The notes under the pieces: generated by a model | Database searches by the model: none | What the model was told of the DNA's origin: nothing | The model's input: the letters and a program-made list of their open reading frames with translations, nothing else | Made by a program: the position numbers and the translations under genes | Shown here: positions 37,001 through 45,512 of the stretch, piece after piece | Layout of the letters: each line of letters opens with the position of its first letter | Position numbering within the stretch: the stretch's first letter is position 1 | Origin: Haloarchaeobius amylolyticus | GTDB lineage: Archaea; Halobacteriota; Halobacteria; Halobacteriales; Natrialbaceae | Assembly (NCBI RefSeq): GCF_026616195.1 | Contig: NZ_JANHDH010000005.1 | Location: forward strand, 1 to 64,000 | Length of the DNA stretch: 64,000 nucleotides | Direction: 5' to 3'

Positions 37001-38379
37001 TCGTCACCGTCGCCGGCAGGCGAGTACTCGCCGTCGTCGACCGTCAGTGGCTCGTCGGCAACGTCGAGTTTGTACTCCAGCAGTCCCTCGTAGATCGACC
37101 CGAGGTGGCGTTCGTCTAGTGAGGAGTAGTCGACGAAGACCTGGCCGTCGCCCTCGTCGGCGTCACGACGGGTCAGGAGGTCGATCACCTCTGCGAGGTG
37201 CGCGTCGTCAGCCTCGTGGCTCGCGAGGAACTGTGCCTCCGCGCTGTCGTCCGGGTCGGGGGTGGTTCGGAACAGCCCACCGTTGTAGGCCGGGATGTAG
37301 AGCTGGTCCTTCGGGATGTTCTTCCCCTGGCTTCCCTGGTCGATGAGGACGAAAAGTTCCTCGAGCCGGTCCCAGAGGTGCGTCTGGAAGGTCTGGTAGT
37401 GTTGCTGCGTCTCGTCGCGGTTGTCCGCGACCGTCTGCTTCAGCTCGTTCAGGCTGTAGCTATCACTGTAGATGTCGTTGCCAGTGGGGAGGAGGTCGCG
37501 TCCCTCACTCTCTGCGTACAGAACGAAGATGAGCCGGTACAGGTAGATGAGCGAACTGTCGTGGATCAGCGACAGGTCGTCCTCGTCGAGGTCGTCGTTC
37601 GTGTCGAGGAACCCCTCCGCGAGAACGCGGATGGCCTCGTAGATGTTGTTCTGGAGGTCTTCCCCGATCGCTTCCGCGAAGACGCTGGATTCGTCGTAGA
37701 CGTCGTCGAGGAAACAGTCTCCTGACCGGTCAGGTAGGAAGGCCTGCTGTCGGAAGAAGAGATAGAAGTCTTTGAAATCCTCGATGCCACCCTCCCCTTC
37801 GACGACCTCGAAGAGTTCGGGCAGGTCGATCTCGTAGTAGGAGTCCAGGCGGTGACTCGTCGGCCCGTAGTAGAGCCGCCACTGCTTCCCGTTCGTCAGG
37901 ACTGCCCACTGGGGTGGGGTCTCCTGAAGGTAGGCGTGAATCTGGTAGCTCGGGTTCTCGAAGTCGCGTTTCTCCTCGCCACGGGTGTCGAGCTTCCGAC
38001 CCCATCGCTTGGCGTCCGCAACGGCGATGGCCTCCTCGTAGAAGTCTTCCCGGTCGAATGCCGCGTCCGCGGCGTCTGCACTCGGGAAGAAGCCGTAGTC
38101 CGGGCGACGGGCGTTCCGCATGACCGTCTCCTCAATTTCGAACGGAATCCCGAGAATGTCGAAGACAGGGCGAATGAAATTGCGCTCCAGCTGAGCCTCG
38201 TTGTAATCCTCGACCCGGTCCTGTTTGTCTTCCCAGAGTTCGTTGATCTCGTCGTACGCTTCACGGACCTCGGCCTCGCCAACTTCCTGCCAGGGCTCTG
38301 TCTGCCGGAGATGCTCCGTGAGGTAGTGGTTGGAAAAGAGGTCCCGATTCGTGCGATAGGGGTGAGATTGCTGAGACAT
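34066..38379 (-). CDS. drmMI: DISARM DrmMI, N6-adenine DNA methyltransferase with nuclease-like N-terminus
   Basis: A 1437-residue Eco57I/type IIG-like protein. An N-terminal segment has RPDYGFF (92-98) and AVADAKRW (119-126), the PD...DxK pattern of type I/IIG nuclease domains, then WAVLTNGKQWRLYY. Methylase motif I is DPAMGSGHF (from residue 535) and the catalytic NPPY is at 802-805. Target recognition should lie in the last 600 residues. In class 1 DISARM this enzyme marks self DNA. ATG 38379 (MSQQSHPYR) is preferred over upstream starts in the GC-rich intergenic repeat. Base composition falls sharply around 36.3-36.6 kb, so the 3' half looks exchanged. Confidence 0.9.
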   Translation of the reverse strand: MSQQSHPYRTNRDLFSNHYLTEHLRQTEPWQEVGEAEVREAYDEINELWEDKQDRVEDYNEAQLERNFIRPVFDILGIPFEIEETVMRNARRPDYGFFPSADAADAAFDREDFYEEAIAVADAKRWGRKLDTRGEEKRDFENPSYQIHAYLQETPPQWAVLTNGKQWRLYYGPTSHRLDSYYEIDLPELFEVVEGEGGIEDFKDFYLFFRQQAFLPDRSGDCFLDDVYDESSVFAEAIGEDLQNNIYEAIRVLAEGFLDTNDDLDEDDLSLIHDSSLIYLYRLIFVLYAESEGRDLLPTGNDIYSDSYSLNELKQTVADNRDETQQHYQTFQTHLWDRLEELFVLIDQGSQGKNIPKDQLYIPAYNGGLFRTTPDPDDSAEAQFLASHEADDAHLAEVIDLLTRRDADEGDGQVFVDYSSLDERHLGSIYEGLLEYKLDVADEPLTVDDGEYSPAGDGDDIEVAEGDVYLRTDAGERKATGSYYTPEYVVEYIVDETLGPLVDGIREDLVGTESYKQGGFAGEFADRVFDLKVLDPAMGSGHFLVNAVDYLAREIIDAQERQDQQAVKRGDDDAISDPRTEEGELRDINWARRKVAQRCIYGVDLNPLATELAKVSLWLRTLAAEQPLAFLDHHLKTGNSLVGSNIEEIEELESESGGTDGNTTLAEFGIARKGTIEQLMHIYQEFVSIENQDLADVKLMEAKYDEFEQNKLRQRLESMTNVHTAERFGLDNLPSDAYERMAAALEDDEKWKNIEQMQWFGDAQEWAKDHNYFHWKLEYPEVFYTSEGDDAKIAGFDAIIGNPPYVRIQNLKKTDKSLAEYLDTYYDTTHQNYDLAVPFTEAGYELLREDGLFGFIETKKWIQGEYGENLREYLAKNRAVYELIDFGDQQVFPGASTYTVLLFLQKTENESFRYAEILDLDGTVDQLREVRSSDQVIRDDLYSYTESIDRLDSSPWVFALPGERKILDYLDDFPVLEDFTDTIFVGLQTSADPVYILDVIDETGDTIEAYSKEIGEEIEIEKEITKPLLRGQDMQKWTITQYDSRVIFPYNTDSEKGEYSLITKQEMESKYPKTWKYLSQNRDRLIDRSGVDETTWWQYGRPQNLDKFESPKLLTQVLAKEASLALDRKGLITFVGGGTAGGYGITVDKDKLSYPALLALLNSSLLDWTLKKETSRFRGGYYSYAKRYLEILPICGKKLSEPIEMASDHQLLNESDSLEQGLISLTEDIISTIENKREINTSLPDYLGNYQWGDSLGDLASFQPATGVNDTILVDTAEKRENLRIGDCEIVDHGSKISLNVTARYKPEDKEGYETDRWGYTETDFIPALEFVGADDKVEELVLEFVPYAVEQGNGFASFRETATKTNSLIDRLEKLTLPEIEDISKGLDQFLQAKSKHNKLEERQMESEEIIDDMVYTAYGIDDDQRSIIEESLKNS

Positions 38380-38509
38380 GTGTGCTGAACTGATGGCGTC
38401 ATGGCGTCGCCATCTGTGAATATTCAGACAGGCACATTCCTGCCCTATAACAGTTAGTGAAAAACGGGTGTCGAACGAATTTGACTCTGGCTCTCCCGCG
38501 TGTGCGCTC

Positions 38510-38527
38510 GCGCGTTGCGCAACGCGC
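38510..38527. repeat. 18-bp GC palindrome between drmMI and drmA
   Basis: GCGCGTTGCGCAACGCGC is a perfect palindrome in a run of CpG-rich sequence (38500-38550), between the divergent drmMI and drmA genes. Confidence 0.7.
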
Positions 38528-38559
38528 ACGCGCAGCGCGAACGCGCACGTCGCTAAAAT

Positions 38560-38609
38560 CTCAGACCAGCACCGAGCTTACGCTCTTTTGTTTGAGGTGC
38601 TGGTCTGAG
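38560..38609. promoter_or_regulatory. 14-bp perfect inverted repeat at the drmA promoter
   Basis: CTCAGACCAGCACC (38560-38573) and its exact complement (38596-38609) with a 22-base spacer. A TATA-like AAGTATAAG (38614-38622) starts 5 bases after the right arm, and drmA starts at 38653. The right arm thus covers the BRE position. This looks like an operator for drmABC and perhaps drmMI. Confidence 0.75.
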
Positions 38610-38652
38610 GCAAAAGTATAAGTGGGATGACCCGAGATGTGCTAGGCGCAAC

Positions 38653-41600
38653 ATGACAGGGTCCGAGCCAGATCCGGACGCCGGCCCTCCGGACGACGAA
38701 GAACGCATCGCACGACACCTCCGAAAACGCATCACTGACCGGGTGAGCGGCAATCTCGAGGGCGAGGACGCTCGGGTCAAGCGGGACGCCCCGAGCGACA
38801 AATTCTTCGCCGGAGCACTGGCCCCGGAGGGGAACAGCGACCTCGAGGACAGCGACGACGACCTCCAGTCGAAGATGGAGCCCAGCGCCATCGGTACCAT
38901 GACCCGCATCCGAAACGGGTCCGCGGGTGACACGATCTCCATCGACATCACGGGGAGCGTGTGGGTGCGCGTGAACCCGACCTACGAGGAGATGGACCGA
39001 CGCGAGGAGTACGTCTCGCTGGCCGACCGCGACGACGACGAGACCGAGAACACCACGCTCCTCCCCGTCTTCGAACGCCTCGAACTGGAGGTGCCGTCGA
39101 TCGAGGTACCCTACGAGGCCATCGCGGGTGGAACCCGAACAACGCCGGAAGTCGTTCGGGAACGCGCCTCCGAGGCGATTCGGGCAGCCGTCGACGACGC
39201 TCGCGAGCGAGCTGTGGCACGCGACGACATCTACCTCGACAACGGCGACGACAAGCCCGACGAAGACGTCCCGAACTACGTCCTCGAGAACGAGACCGCG
39301 TTCAACGACTACCTCGCGGAGCGGGACGGGACGCCGGCGATACCGGACTGGGACCTGTCCGTTCAGGTCACCACCACCGAGGACCGTGAGAGCAACGGTG
39401 GCGAACTCCTGCTCGACATCGAGGTCACGAACACGGGCCGGCAGTCGAAGCGAGACTACGTCTACACGCTCCGCGACCCGACGCTGTTCGAGGTTCAGCT
39501 CGACCTGCAAGCGAACGGCGACGTAGAGTTCACGCCGTTCACCTTCGACCCGCTTCCCGAGGACTTCCGCTACAACCGGGACCTGTGGGGACACGGACGG
39601 AACTGCACCATCAACGCTCCCGGCTACAAGGAGACCCTCGGTGATGCGACGCCCGGGCGATCCGCCCCTCGTGCGGACCCGCACACGGACCACCTCCGGA
39701 CGGACTTCATCCCCGAGTACCGCCAGCTCGTCTACGAGTCCGCTGATCGAGGCGTGAAACCCGCGTTCAGCGAACTCGCGGATCTTCAGGGTGGCGGATA
39801 CGAGGTGCTGGAGTCGGTCGCGGACGCCATGGACGAGTACCTCGAAACCGCCTACCCGGAAGCCCTCCGGGAATACAGCAAGCGGGGCGACTGGACGGAC
39901 GCCGACCGCGAGGACTTCGAGGAGGACAAGGCTGCGTTCGAGCGCGAGATCACCCGGTTCCGACGTGGCATCCGCGTGCTTCGCGAGCACCCGGACACGG
40001 TCGGGCGCGCGTTCGAACTGATGAACGAGTCGATGGACCGGATGCACGACTTCAACACGTGGCGACTGTTCCAGCTCGTGTTCATCGTCATGCTCGTCCC
40101 CGACATCGCGGGCCGCGAGTACGAGGAATGGGACGAGATCAGCTGGCGTGACGAGGAGGAGCTCTCAGAGCGGTTCGAGGAGGCCGAGGGCGCCCTCGAC
40201 GTCGTCGACGTGCTCTGGTTCCCGACGGGCGGCGGGAAGTCCGAGGCCTTCTTCGGTGTTGCGGTCTGGAACATGTTCTTCGACCGCATCCGCGGCAAGC
40301 ACTTCGGGGTGACGACGTGGACACGGTTCCCACTCCGACTTTTGTCGCTCCAGCAACTCCAGCGGATGTCGGAGACCATCATGTACGCCGATCTCGTTCG
40401 GCGTGACCAGGACGACATCGGGAGCCGCCCGTCCCGTCCGTTCAGTGTCGGGTTCCTCGTCGGCAAGAAGAACACCCCGAACGCGCTCACGGGCTACAAC
40501 AACGACAACTTCACGCGCTACAAGCAGGACGAGAAGCTCCGGGAGGAGTCGAAAGTCGTTCCGAGCTGCCCGGCCTGTGGTGCCCGGGTCAAGATGCGCG
40601 TCACTGAAGAGGACCACCGCCTCGCGCACGTCTGCACCGGGACCCCGTTCGAGTGTGACTGGCAGAAGCGCGAGACCACGGCCCAGGAGGTCTACGCGGA
40701 AGACGAACTCCCGATCCACGTCGTCGACAACGAACTCTACCGTTACGCGCCGAGCATCCTCGCCGGGACCATCGACAAGATCACCGCGGTCGGGTACCAG
40801 CGGAAGATGGCGCACATCCTGACCGGAGAGATGGAGTACGAGTGCCCGACGCACGGCTTCGCCAGTCTCGGTGAGTGTACGGAGAAGTACGGCTGTGACA
40901 TCGACAAGAACGAGTTCGAGTTGATGGCGTCGCCGATAGACGTGTACGACCCGGCACCATCCCTGATGGTTCCCGACGAACTCCACCTCCTCGAAGAGAG
41001 CGTGGGGAGTTTCGACGGCCACTACGAGACGGGCGTCCAGACGCTCCAGGAGATAGTCGACGCCGGGAAGACGAAGATACTCGCTCCCACGGCGACGATC
41101 ACGGCCTACGAGGACCAGGTGTACCACCTGTTCCTTCGGCCCGCAGAGCGCTTCCCGTCGCCGGGGCCATTCCTGCGCGAGAACTTCTACGCGATGGAGC
41201 AGCCCGAGACACAGCGCTACTACATGGGGCTCATCCCGCACGGGAAGACGCACATCAACTCCATCATCGACGTCCTGTTCACCTTCCACGAGGAAGTCCA
41301 GGACCTCCTCAGGGTGGCGATGGAGTCCCCCGAGGACCTCCTTACGGGCGTCGCTCTGGAGGGGACTGACACCAGTGAGGCCCTGTCAGCAGACTCCATC
41401 TCGGAGATCATCGACATCCTCACGCTCTACAGCACGAGCCTGACGTACCTGCTGTCGAAGAAAGATGGAGACCGTCTGGACCAGTCGTTCGTCAGCCAGC
41501 TGAACGCGTACTTCCGTGGGGAAGGTCGCCCACCGCTCAACTCCGAGCGCATGACCGGTGGGACGCCCTTCGAGGAGGTCCAGACCATCCTGGACCAGCT

Positions 41601-42456
41601 CGACGACCCGTGGCAGGAGGACGAAGACGAGTCCCTCCTGCACAGCCTCGCCGACGACGACCTCGTCGACGAGGAGGACATCCCGGACATCATGGAACTC
41701 CGTGATGTGCTCGCGGCGGAGCTCGACGATGACAGAACTCCGCGGACGGAGTTCCGGGTTGCTCTTCGTGCGGCGTCCCCCGAAGTCCGAGAAGGACTCG
41801 CGTGGCTACTCGCGTATCGTCCGAATACGGTGACGGCTACCAGCATGATCAGCCACGGGGTGGACGTGGAGCGGTTCAACATGATGGTGTTCTTCGGAAT
41901 GCCACGCGCCACGGCCGAGTACATCCAGTCGAGCTCCCGCGCTGGGCGGTCCCACCCCGGACTCGTCTTCAACATCCTTCACCCCATCCGGGAGCGCGAC
42001 CTGAGCCACTACCACTTCTTCGAGAAATACCACCAGTTCCTCGACCGACTCGTCGAACCAGTCTCTGTCAACCGGTGGGCGAAGAACAGCGTCAAGCGGA
42101 CGCAGCCGGGGCTGTTCATGGCACTCCTGCTCAACCACTACATGTACACCGACGACGGGGAGATGATGTACTTCGGTGACCGGGCCGAAGAGTTCCTCTC
42201 GACGGTCGACGACGTCGACCTCGAGAACCTCCTCGTGGACATGTACGGTGGGTCGGAGGTCCCACCGGAGTTCAGCGACGACGTGAGGCAGCTCACCCGC
42301 AGTGCGATCTCCGAGGTCCAGTTGAGTGACCGTCAGTGGACGAGCGAACGCCTCCCCGGGTCTCCGATGCGGAGCCTCCGTGACGTCGACGCACAGCTCC
42401 CGATCGATCCGGAGTGGAAGTACAAGGACATCCTCAGCACCTACAACAACCGATAA
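38653..42456 (+). CDS. drmA: DISARM DrmA helicase
   Basis: A 1267-residue superfamily 2 helicase. Walker A PTGGGK is at 524-529 and the DEAD-type motif DELH at 775-778. The helicase C-terminal part contains ISHGVDVERFNMMVFFGMPR and YIQSSSRAGRSHPG, highly typical of DrmA. A cysteine cluster around residues 638-675 (CPACG...C...C) may bind zinc. DrmA with DrmB forms the DNA-engaging core of DISARM, which blocks entry or integration of phage DNA. The gene is GC-rich and starts 31 bases after a TATA-like box. drmB begins 2 bases after its stop, indicating translational coupling. Confidence 0.93.
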   Translation: MTGSEPDPDAGPPDDEERIARHLRKRITDRVSGNLEGEDARVKRDAPSDKFFAGALAPEGNSDLEDSDDDLQSKMEPSAIGTMTRIRNGSAGDTISIDITGSVWVRVNPTYEEMDRREEYVSLADRDDDETENTTLLPVFERLELEVPSIEVPYEAIAGGTRTTPEVVRERASEAIRAAVDDARERAVARDDIYLDNGDDKPDEDVPNYVLENETAFNDYLAERDGTPAIPDWDLSVQVTTTEDRESNGGELLLDIEVTNTGRQSKRDYVYTLRDPTLFEVQLDLQANGDVEFTPFTFDPLPEDFRYNRDLWGHGRNCTINAPGYKETLGDATPGRSAPRADPHTDHLRTDFIPEYRQLVYESADRGVKPAFSELADLQGGGYEVLESVADAMDEYLETAYPEALREYSKRGDWTDADREDFEEDKAAFEREITRFRRGIRVLREHPDTVGRAFELMNESMDRMHDFNTWRLFQLVFIVMLVPDIAGREYEEWDEISWRDEEELSERFEEAEGALDVVDVLWFPTGGGKSEAFFGVAVWNMFFDRIRGKHFGVTTWTRFPLRLLSLQQLQRMSETIMYADLVRRDQDDIGSRPSRPFSVGFLVGKKNTPNALTGYNNDNFTRYKQDEKLREESKVVPSCPACGARVKMRVTEEDHRLAHVCTGTPFECDWQKRETTAQEVYAEDELPIHVVDNELYRYAPSILAGTIDKITAVGYQRKMAHILTGEMEYECPTHGFASLGECTEKYGCDIDKNEFELMASPIDVYDPAPSLMVPDELHLLEESVGSFDGHYETGVQTLQEIVDAGKTKILAPTATITAYEDQVYHLFLRPAERFPSPGPFLRENFYAMEQPETQRYYMGLIPHGKTHINSIIDVLFTFHEEVQDLLRVAMESPEDLLTGVALEGTDTSEALSADSISEIIDILTLYSTSLTYLLSKKDGDRLDQSFVSQLNAYFRGEGRPPLNSERMTGGTPFEEVQTILDQLDDPWQEDEDESLLHSLADDDLVDEEDIPDIMELRDVLAAELDDDRTPRTEFRVALRAASPEVREGLAWLLAYRPNTVTATSMISHGVDVERFNMMVFFGMPRATAEYIQSSSRAGRSHPGLVFNILHPIRERDLSHYHFFEKYHQFLDRLVEPVSVNRWAKNSVKRTQPGLFMALLLNHYMYTDDGEMMYFGDRAEEFLSTVDDVDLENLLVDMYGGSEVPPEFSDDVRQLTRSAISEVQLSDRQWTSERLPGSPMRSLRDVDAQLPIDPEWKYKDILSTYNNR

Positions 42457-42458
42457 CA

Positions 42459-44417
42459 ATGTCAATGGAACGTAGCAAGTCGCAGGTACTCTACCAGTTC
42501 CTGCCCGAGAACACGTTCGACTACAGCGGTCAGCGGGGCATCTGGAAGACTACGCGACTTGAAACGAGCGATGCGAGTGGTACCGTCAGCAAAGACTACA
42601 TCCTCGGTCGCGTCCTCGCACGCGTCCGAAACTGGGACGGGGGCCAGAATGGCTTCGTCTCGAACAACACCGACCACTACCACTTCGGCGTACCCGAAGG
42701 TGTCCGGGCCGAGCCGTTCCCCACGACCTACGAGTGCCAGAAGTGCGACAAAGCGCACGGGTACTACACTGCGGACGAGGTCAAGAACAACAACCCTGAT
42801 CTCACCTGTGAGCGATCCGGCTGTGACGGGAACCTCGAACAGTACCAGTTCGTGAGTGTTCACACGTGCGGGGAGATTCGTCGCCTCTACCCACAGAAGT
42901 GCCCAACTCACGGAGACCAGCACGTCATACTCAACCGCCGAAACAGTCAGCGTGTCCGGAACTTCCACTGGAGCTGCAATGTCAGTGGCTGTTCGTGGGA
43001 GACTCCCATCCGAAACTACCAGAACTGCAACTGTGATTACAGGGCTCCCGAAGCGGAGGAGAACGACGGGATGTACACGACGGTCCACCGGGCAGGGAGT
43101 GTCTTCTACCCGCACTACCTCTCCACGGTGAACCTGCACACCGCAGGCATCGGGCACCTCAGGAACTCCGAGGACGGAGCAAAGAGGGCGATCGCGAAGC
43201 TGTTCGGACTGTCCGATGCTGACTCCCTCCAGGACGTCAGCCTGCACCAGCGAACCGGAGAGGTGGAGGTGGACGACGAGAAGGTGGTGGAGATCTACAC
43301 CACACACGACGACATCACCACGCTCGACCAGGCGCGCGAGTACCTCCGTGAACAGGGGACGCTGGAGAGCCAGACCATCCTCGAGCGTCTCGGCGAGACA
43401 CTCGCACTCGATGCAGACGGCGAAACGTCCGAGCTCACCGAGGCGGGTGACGAGATTCTCCAGTACGTCCTCAGCCGCGAGTCGCTCACGACGGATACGC
43501 TGGACGAACTCGAATCGGACGCCCGGGACCGTGGCTTCTCCGACAAAGCAGACCGCATCAACAGCTACCACGACGACCTGGAGGCGCTCGGATTCGACGA
43601 CGTCCGCGTCATCGAGGACTTCCCCGTGCAGACGTTCGTCTACGGGTACACCCGTGGCAGCCGTGAGGAAGGAGAAGCGCGTATCAACGCGTTCTCACAG
43701 AGCGCGAGTGACGGGGACGGGACGCCGATTTTCGTCGACACGTCCGAGACAGAGGCGGTTCAGTTCGACCTAGACCCCGCACAGGTCCTACTGTGGCTCG
43801 CGCTCAACATCCCCGGGACGAGCGACCCGAGCGCGGTGAACGGAGACATCGTTCTCCCTGAGGTCAGCAGCCGTGACGACGCCGCGCTCGAGCACGCGAG
43901 AAGTGAAATCGAATCGCTCTCCACCGATGAGCAGTGGGCGTTCCTGCTCAACCACCTCGCGCCGGTCGAACGGTACGGCAAGTTCCAGACGGACCTCGAC
44001 GACTCGGTCGAGGAACAGGTCACGGAGCACGTGTTCCAGCTGGTCCACACGCTGAGTCACATCCTGCTGAAGCAGGCCAGTACCATCAGTGGGTTCGACC
44101 GCACGAACCTCAGCGAGTTCCTCTTCCCGCGCGCGCTATCTGTCGTCATCTACGCGAATAACCGGGAGGAATTCAACATCGGTGGGATGCACACGATGGT
44201 CGAACAGCAACTAGATAACCTCCTCGGACAGGCCGAAACGCACGGCAACGAGTGTGTGTACGACCCGGTCTGCTCACAGCGCGGTGGGGCGTGTCTCTCC
44301 TGCCTGCACGTGAGTGAGATCAGCTGTTCGTACTTCAACCAGGTCCTCTCCCGGGACTTCCTGTTCGGGAGCCGACCGAACACTGACAAGGACATCGCCG
44401 GATACTGGACACTGTAA
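42459..44417 (+). CDS. drmB: DISARM DrmB (DUF1998 protein)
   Basis: A 652-residue protein. Two zinc-binding-like regions lie early (CQKCDKAHGY...C...C and CGEIRRLYPQKCPTHG). The C-terminal 150 residues have the DUF1998 signature: HTLSHILLKQASTISGF, FPRALSVVIYANN, then a cysteine-rich end (CVYDPVC...CLSCLH...C). DrmB binds DrmA and is thought to form with it the sensing complex. It follows drmA by 2 bases and is followed by drmC after 43 bases on the same strand. ATG 42459 is chosen from the coupling to drmA. Confidence 0.93.
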   Translation: MSMERSKSQVLYQFLPENTFDYSGQRGIWKTTRLETSDASGTVSKDYILGRVLARVRNWDGGQNGFVSNNTDHYHFGVPEGVRAEPFPTTYECQKCDKAHGYYTADEVKNNNPDLTCERSGCDGNLEQYQFVSVHTCGEIRRLYPQKCPTHGDQHVILNRRNSQRVRNFHWSCNVSGCSWETPIRNYQNCNCDYRAPEAEENDGMYTTVHRAGSVFYPHYLSTVNLHTAGIGHLRNSEDGAKRAIAKLFGLSDADSLQDVSLHQRTGEVEVDDEKVVEIYTTHDDITTLDQAREYLREQGTLESQTILERLGETLALDADGETSELTEAGDEILQYVLSRESLTTDTLDELESDARDRGFSDKADRINSYHDDLEALGFDDVRVIEDFPVQTFVYGYTRGSREEGEARINAFSQSASDGDGTPIFVDTSETEAVQFDLDPAQVLLWLALNIPGTSDPSAVNGDIVLPEVSSRDDAALEHARSEIESLSTDEQWAFLLNHLAPVERYGKFQTDLDDSVEEQVTEHVFQLVHTLSHILLKQASTISGFDRTNLSEFLFPRALSVVIYANNREEFNIGGMHTMVEQQLDNLLGQAETHGNECVYDPVCSQRGGACLSCLHVSEISCSYFNQVLSRDFLFGSRPNTDKDIAGYWTL

Positions 44418-44460
44418 TCGGCTCCCAGCGTGTACGGTCACCGATTTATATACAATTCAT

Positions 44461-45405
44461 ATGAACGACGACGAATCAGAATCGACGTGGTTGCCCCTTG
44501 CTATTGCTGAGTACGTCGATCGTGACGAACAACTCCTCTCCCAGCTCGAAGGCCTGTTAGTCCTATCCGGTGGCCGTGATGAACTGGTAACACCTGCGGA
44601 GATTGCGAACGGAACAGATGTCTCCGTTGCCGCAACGACCGACGTATTTCGACAGCTCTCACAGACTGACGCGGTCACTCGCGAGTCGTTCAGAACGAGT
44701 GTCGAGGACAGTTCCTACCGGATCAACGTAGAAGCGTGCCGGAAGGTATTCGAGACAGCCAGGCACGCTGCACGCAGCGTCAACGCATACGAAGCCCGTC
44801 AACCACCAGCGACAGAGGCAACACCGCTGGTGACGTTCCCCGCGGATCCTGCCTTCGAGGAGGTGAGCCCGACATCGTTCGGGATGTCGTGGCTGATGCC
44901 AACTCTCACGCGGCAGATCAAGAGAAGCGAGACATCAATCACGCTGGTCGCACCGTTCTTTGAAAAAGACGGATTCGCACATCTCGAAGATGTGCTGCTC
45001 TCGGCCATGGAGCGAGGTGTGCGGGTGCGGGTGATTTCTCGGTATCTCACCGACACGGACTCGTACAACTACTCGGTACTGAAGTCATTCGCGGAGAGAG
45101 CGGATGAGCGAAACATCGACCGATCGCTCCTCAGGTGCGTGGACTATACTCGCTGGAGTCGTGGGACACCGCCGGCACAGCGTCGTCAAGATGGAGCTAC
45201 CCCTGCGTTCACACTCCATGCTAAGATCATGCTCTTCGACGATACAGCAGCGTACGTGGGGAGTGCGAACGTAACGGACTACGGATTTGAGCACTACCTC
45301 GAGACCGGTGTGCTCCTCGAAGGTCCACCCGTTGAGGGATTCGTTGACTTGGTGGAGTTTCTGCTCAACTCGGAGGCTGCGACAATAGTCTCATTGATTG
45401 ATTAG
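44461..45405 (+). CDS. drmC: DISARM DrmC, phospholipase D-like protein
   Basis: A 314-residue protein. The N-terminal third looks like a winged helix (TPAEIANGTDVSVAATTDVF). The C-terminal part carries one PLD-type HKD motif: HAKIMLFDD from His253, then VGSANVTDYG. In other DISARM systems drmC is a PLD nuclease-like gene that is dispensable for some activity. It is the last gene of the drmABC operon. An AT-rich TTTATATAC at 44444-44452 is too close to the ATG to be a normal promoter for it. Confidence 0.9.
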   Translation: MNDDESESTWLPLAIAEYVDRDEQLLSQLEGLLVLSGGRDELVTPAEIANGTDVSVAATTDVFRQLSQTDAVTRESFRTSVEDSSYRINVEACRKVFETARHAARSVNAYEARQPPATEATPLVTFPADPAFEEVSPTSFGMSWLMPTLTRQIKRSETSITLVAPFFEKDGFAHLEDVLLSAMERGVRVRVISRYLTDTDSYNYSVLKSFAERADERNIDRSLLRCVDYTRWSRGTPPAQRRQDGATPAFTLHAKIMLFDDTAAYVGSANVTDYGFEHYLETGVLLEGPPVEGFVDLVEFLLNSEAATIVSLID

Positions 45406-45512
45406 CATGGCCTTGTCTGATTAATGTATTCAGAATCGCCGTTAACAGCCCGCTCCAGAAACAGCACAAACTAGGAAGTGTATTCTGCCGAGGGGGTTCT
45501 GCTCGGCTGCTT

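Noticed and set aside
34066-38379. BREX PglX as the identity of the large adenine methylase
   Set aside because: No other BREX genes (brxB, brxC, pglZ, brxL) are present, while drmA, drmB, drmC and drmD are.
38500-38550. CpG-rich alternating run read as a possible CRISPR or iteron array
   Set aside because: Only one 18-bp palindrome and irregular GCGC runs; no repeated unit with spacers.
38578-40047. Long open frame of about 489 codons on the minus strand opposite drmA
   Set aside because: It is a mirror of high-GC haloarchaeal codon use. drmA on the plus strand has helicase motifs throughout, while this frame has none.
40165-41289. 374-codon minus-strand frame opposite drmA
   Set aside because: Shadow of drmA; composition reflects reversed GC-rich codons.
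42462-43571. 369-codon minus-strand frame opposite drmB
   Set aside because: Shadow of drmB, whose cysteine clusters and DUF1998 end are clear.
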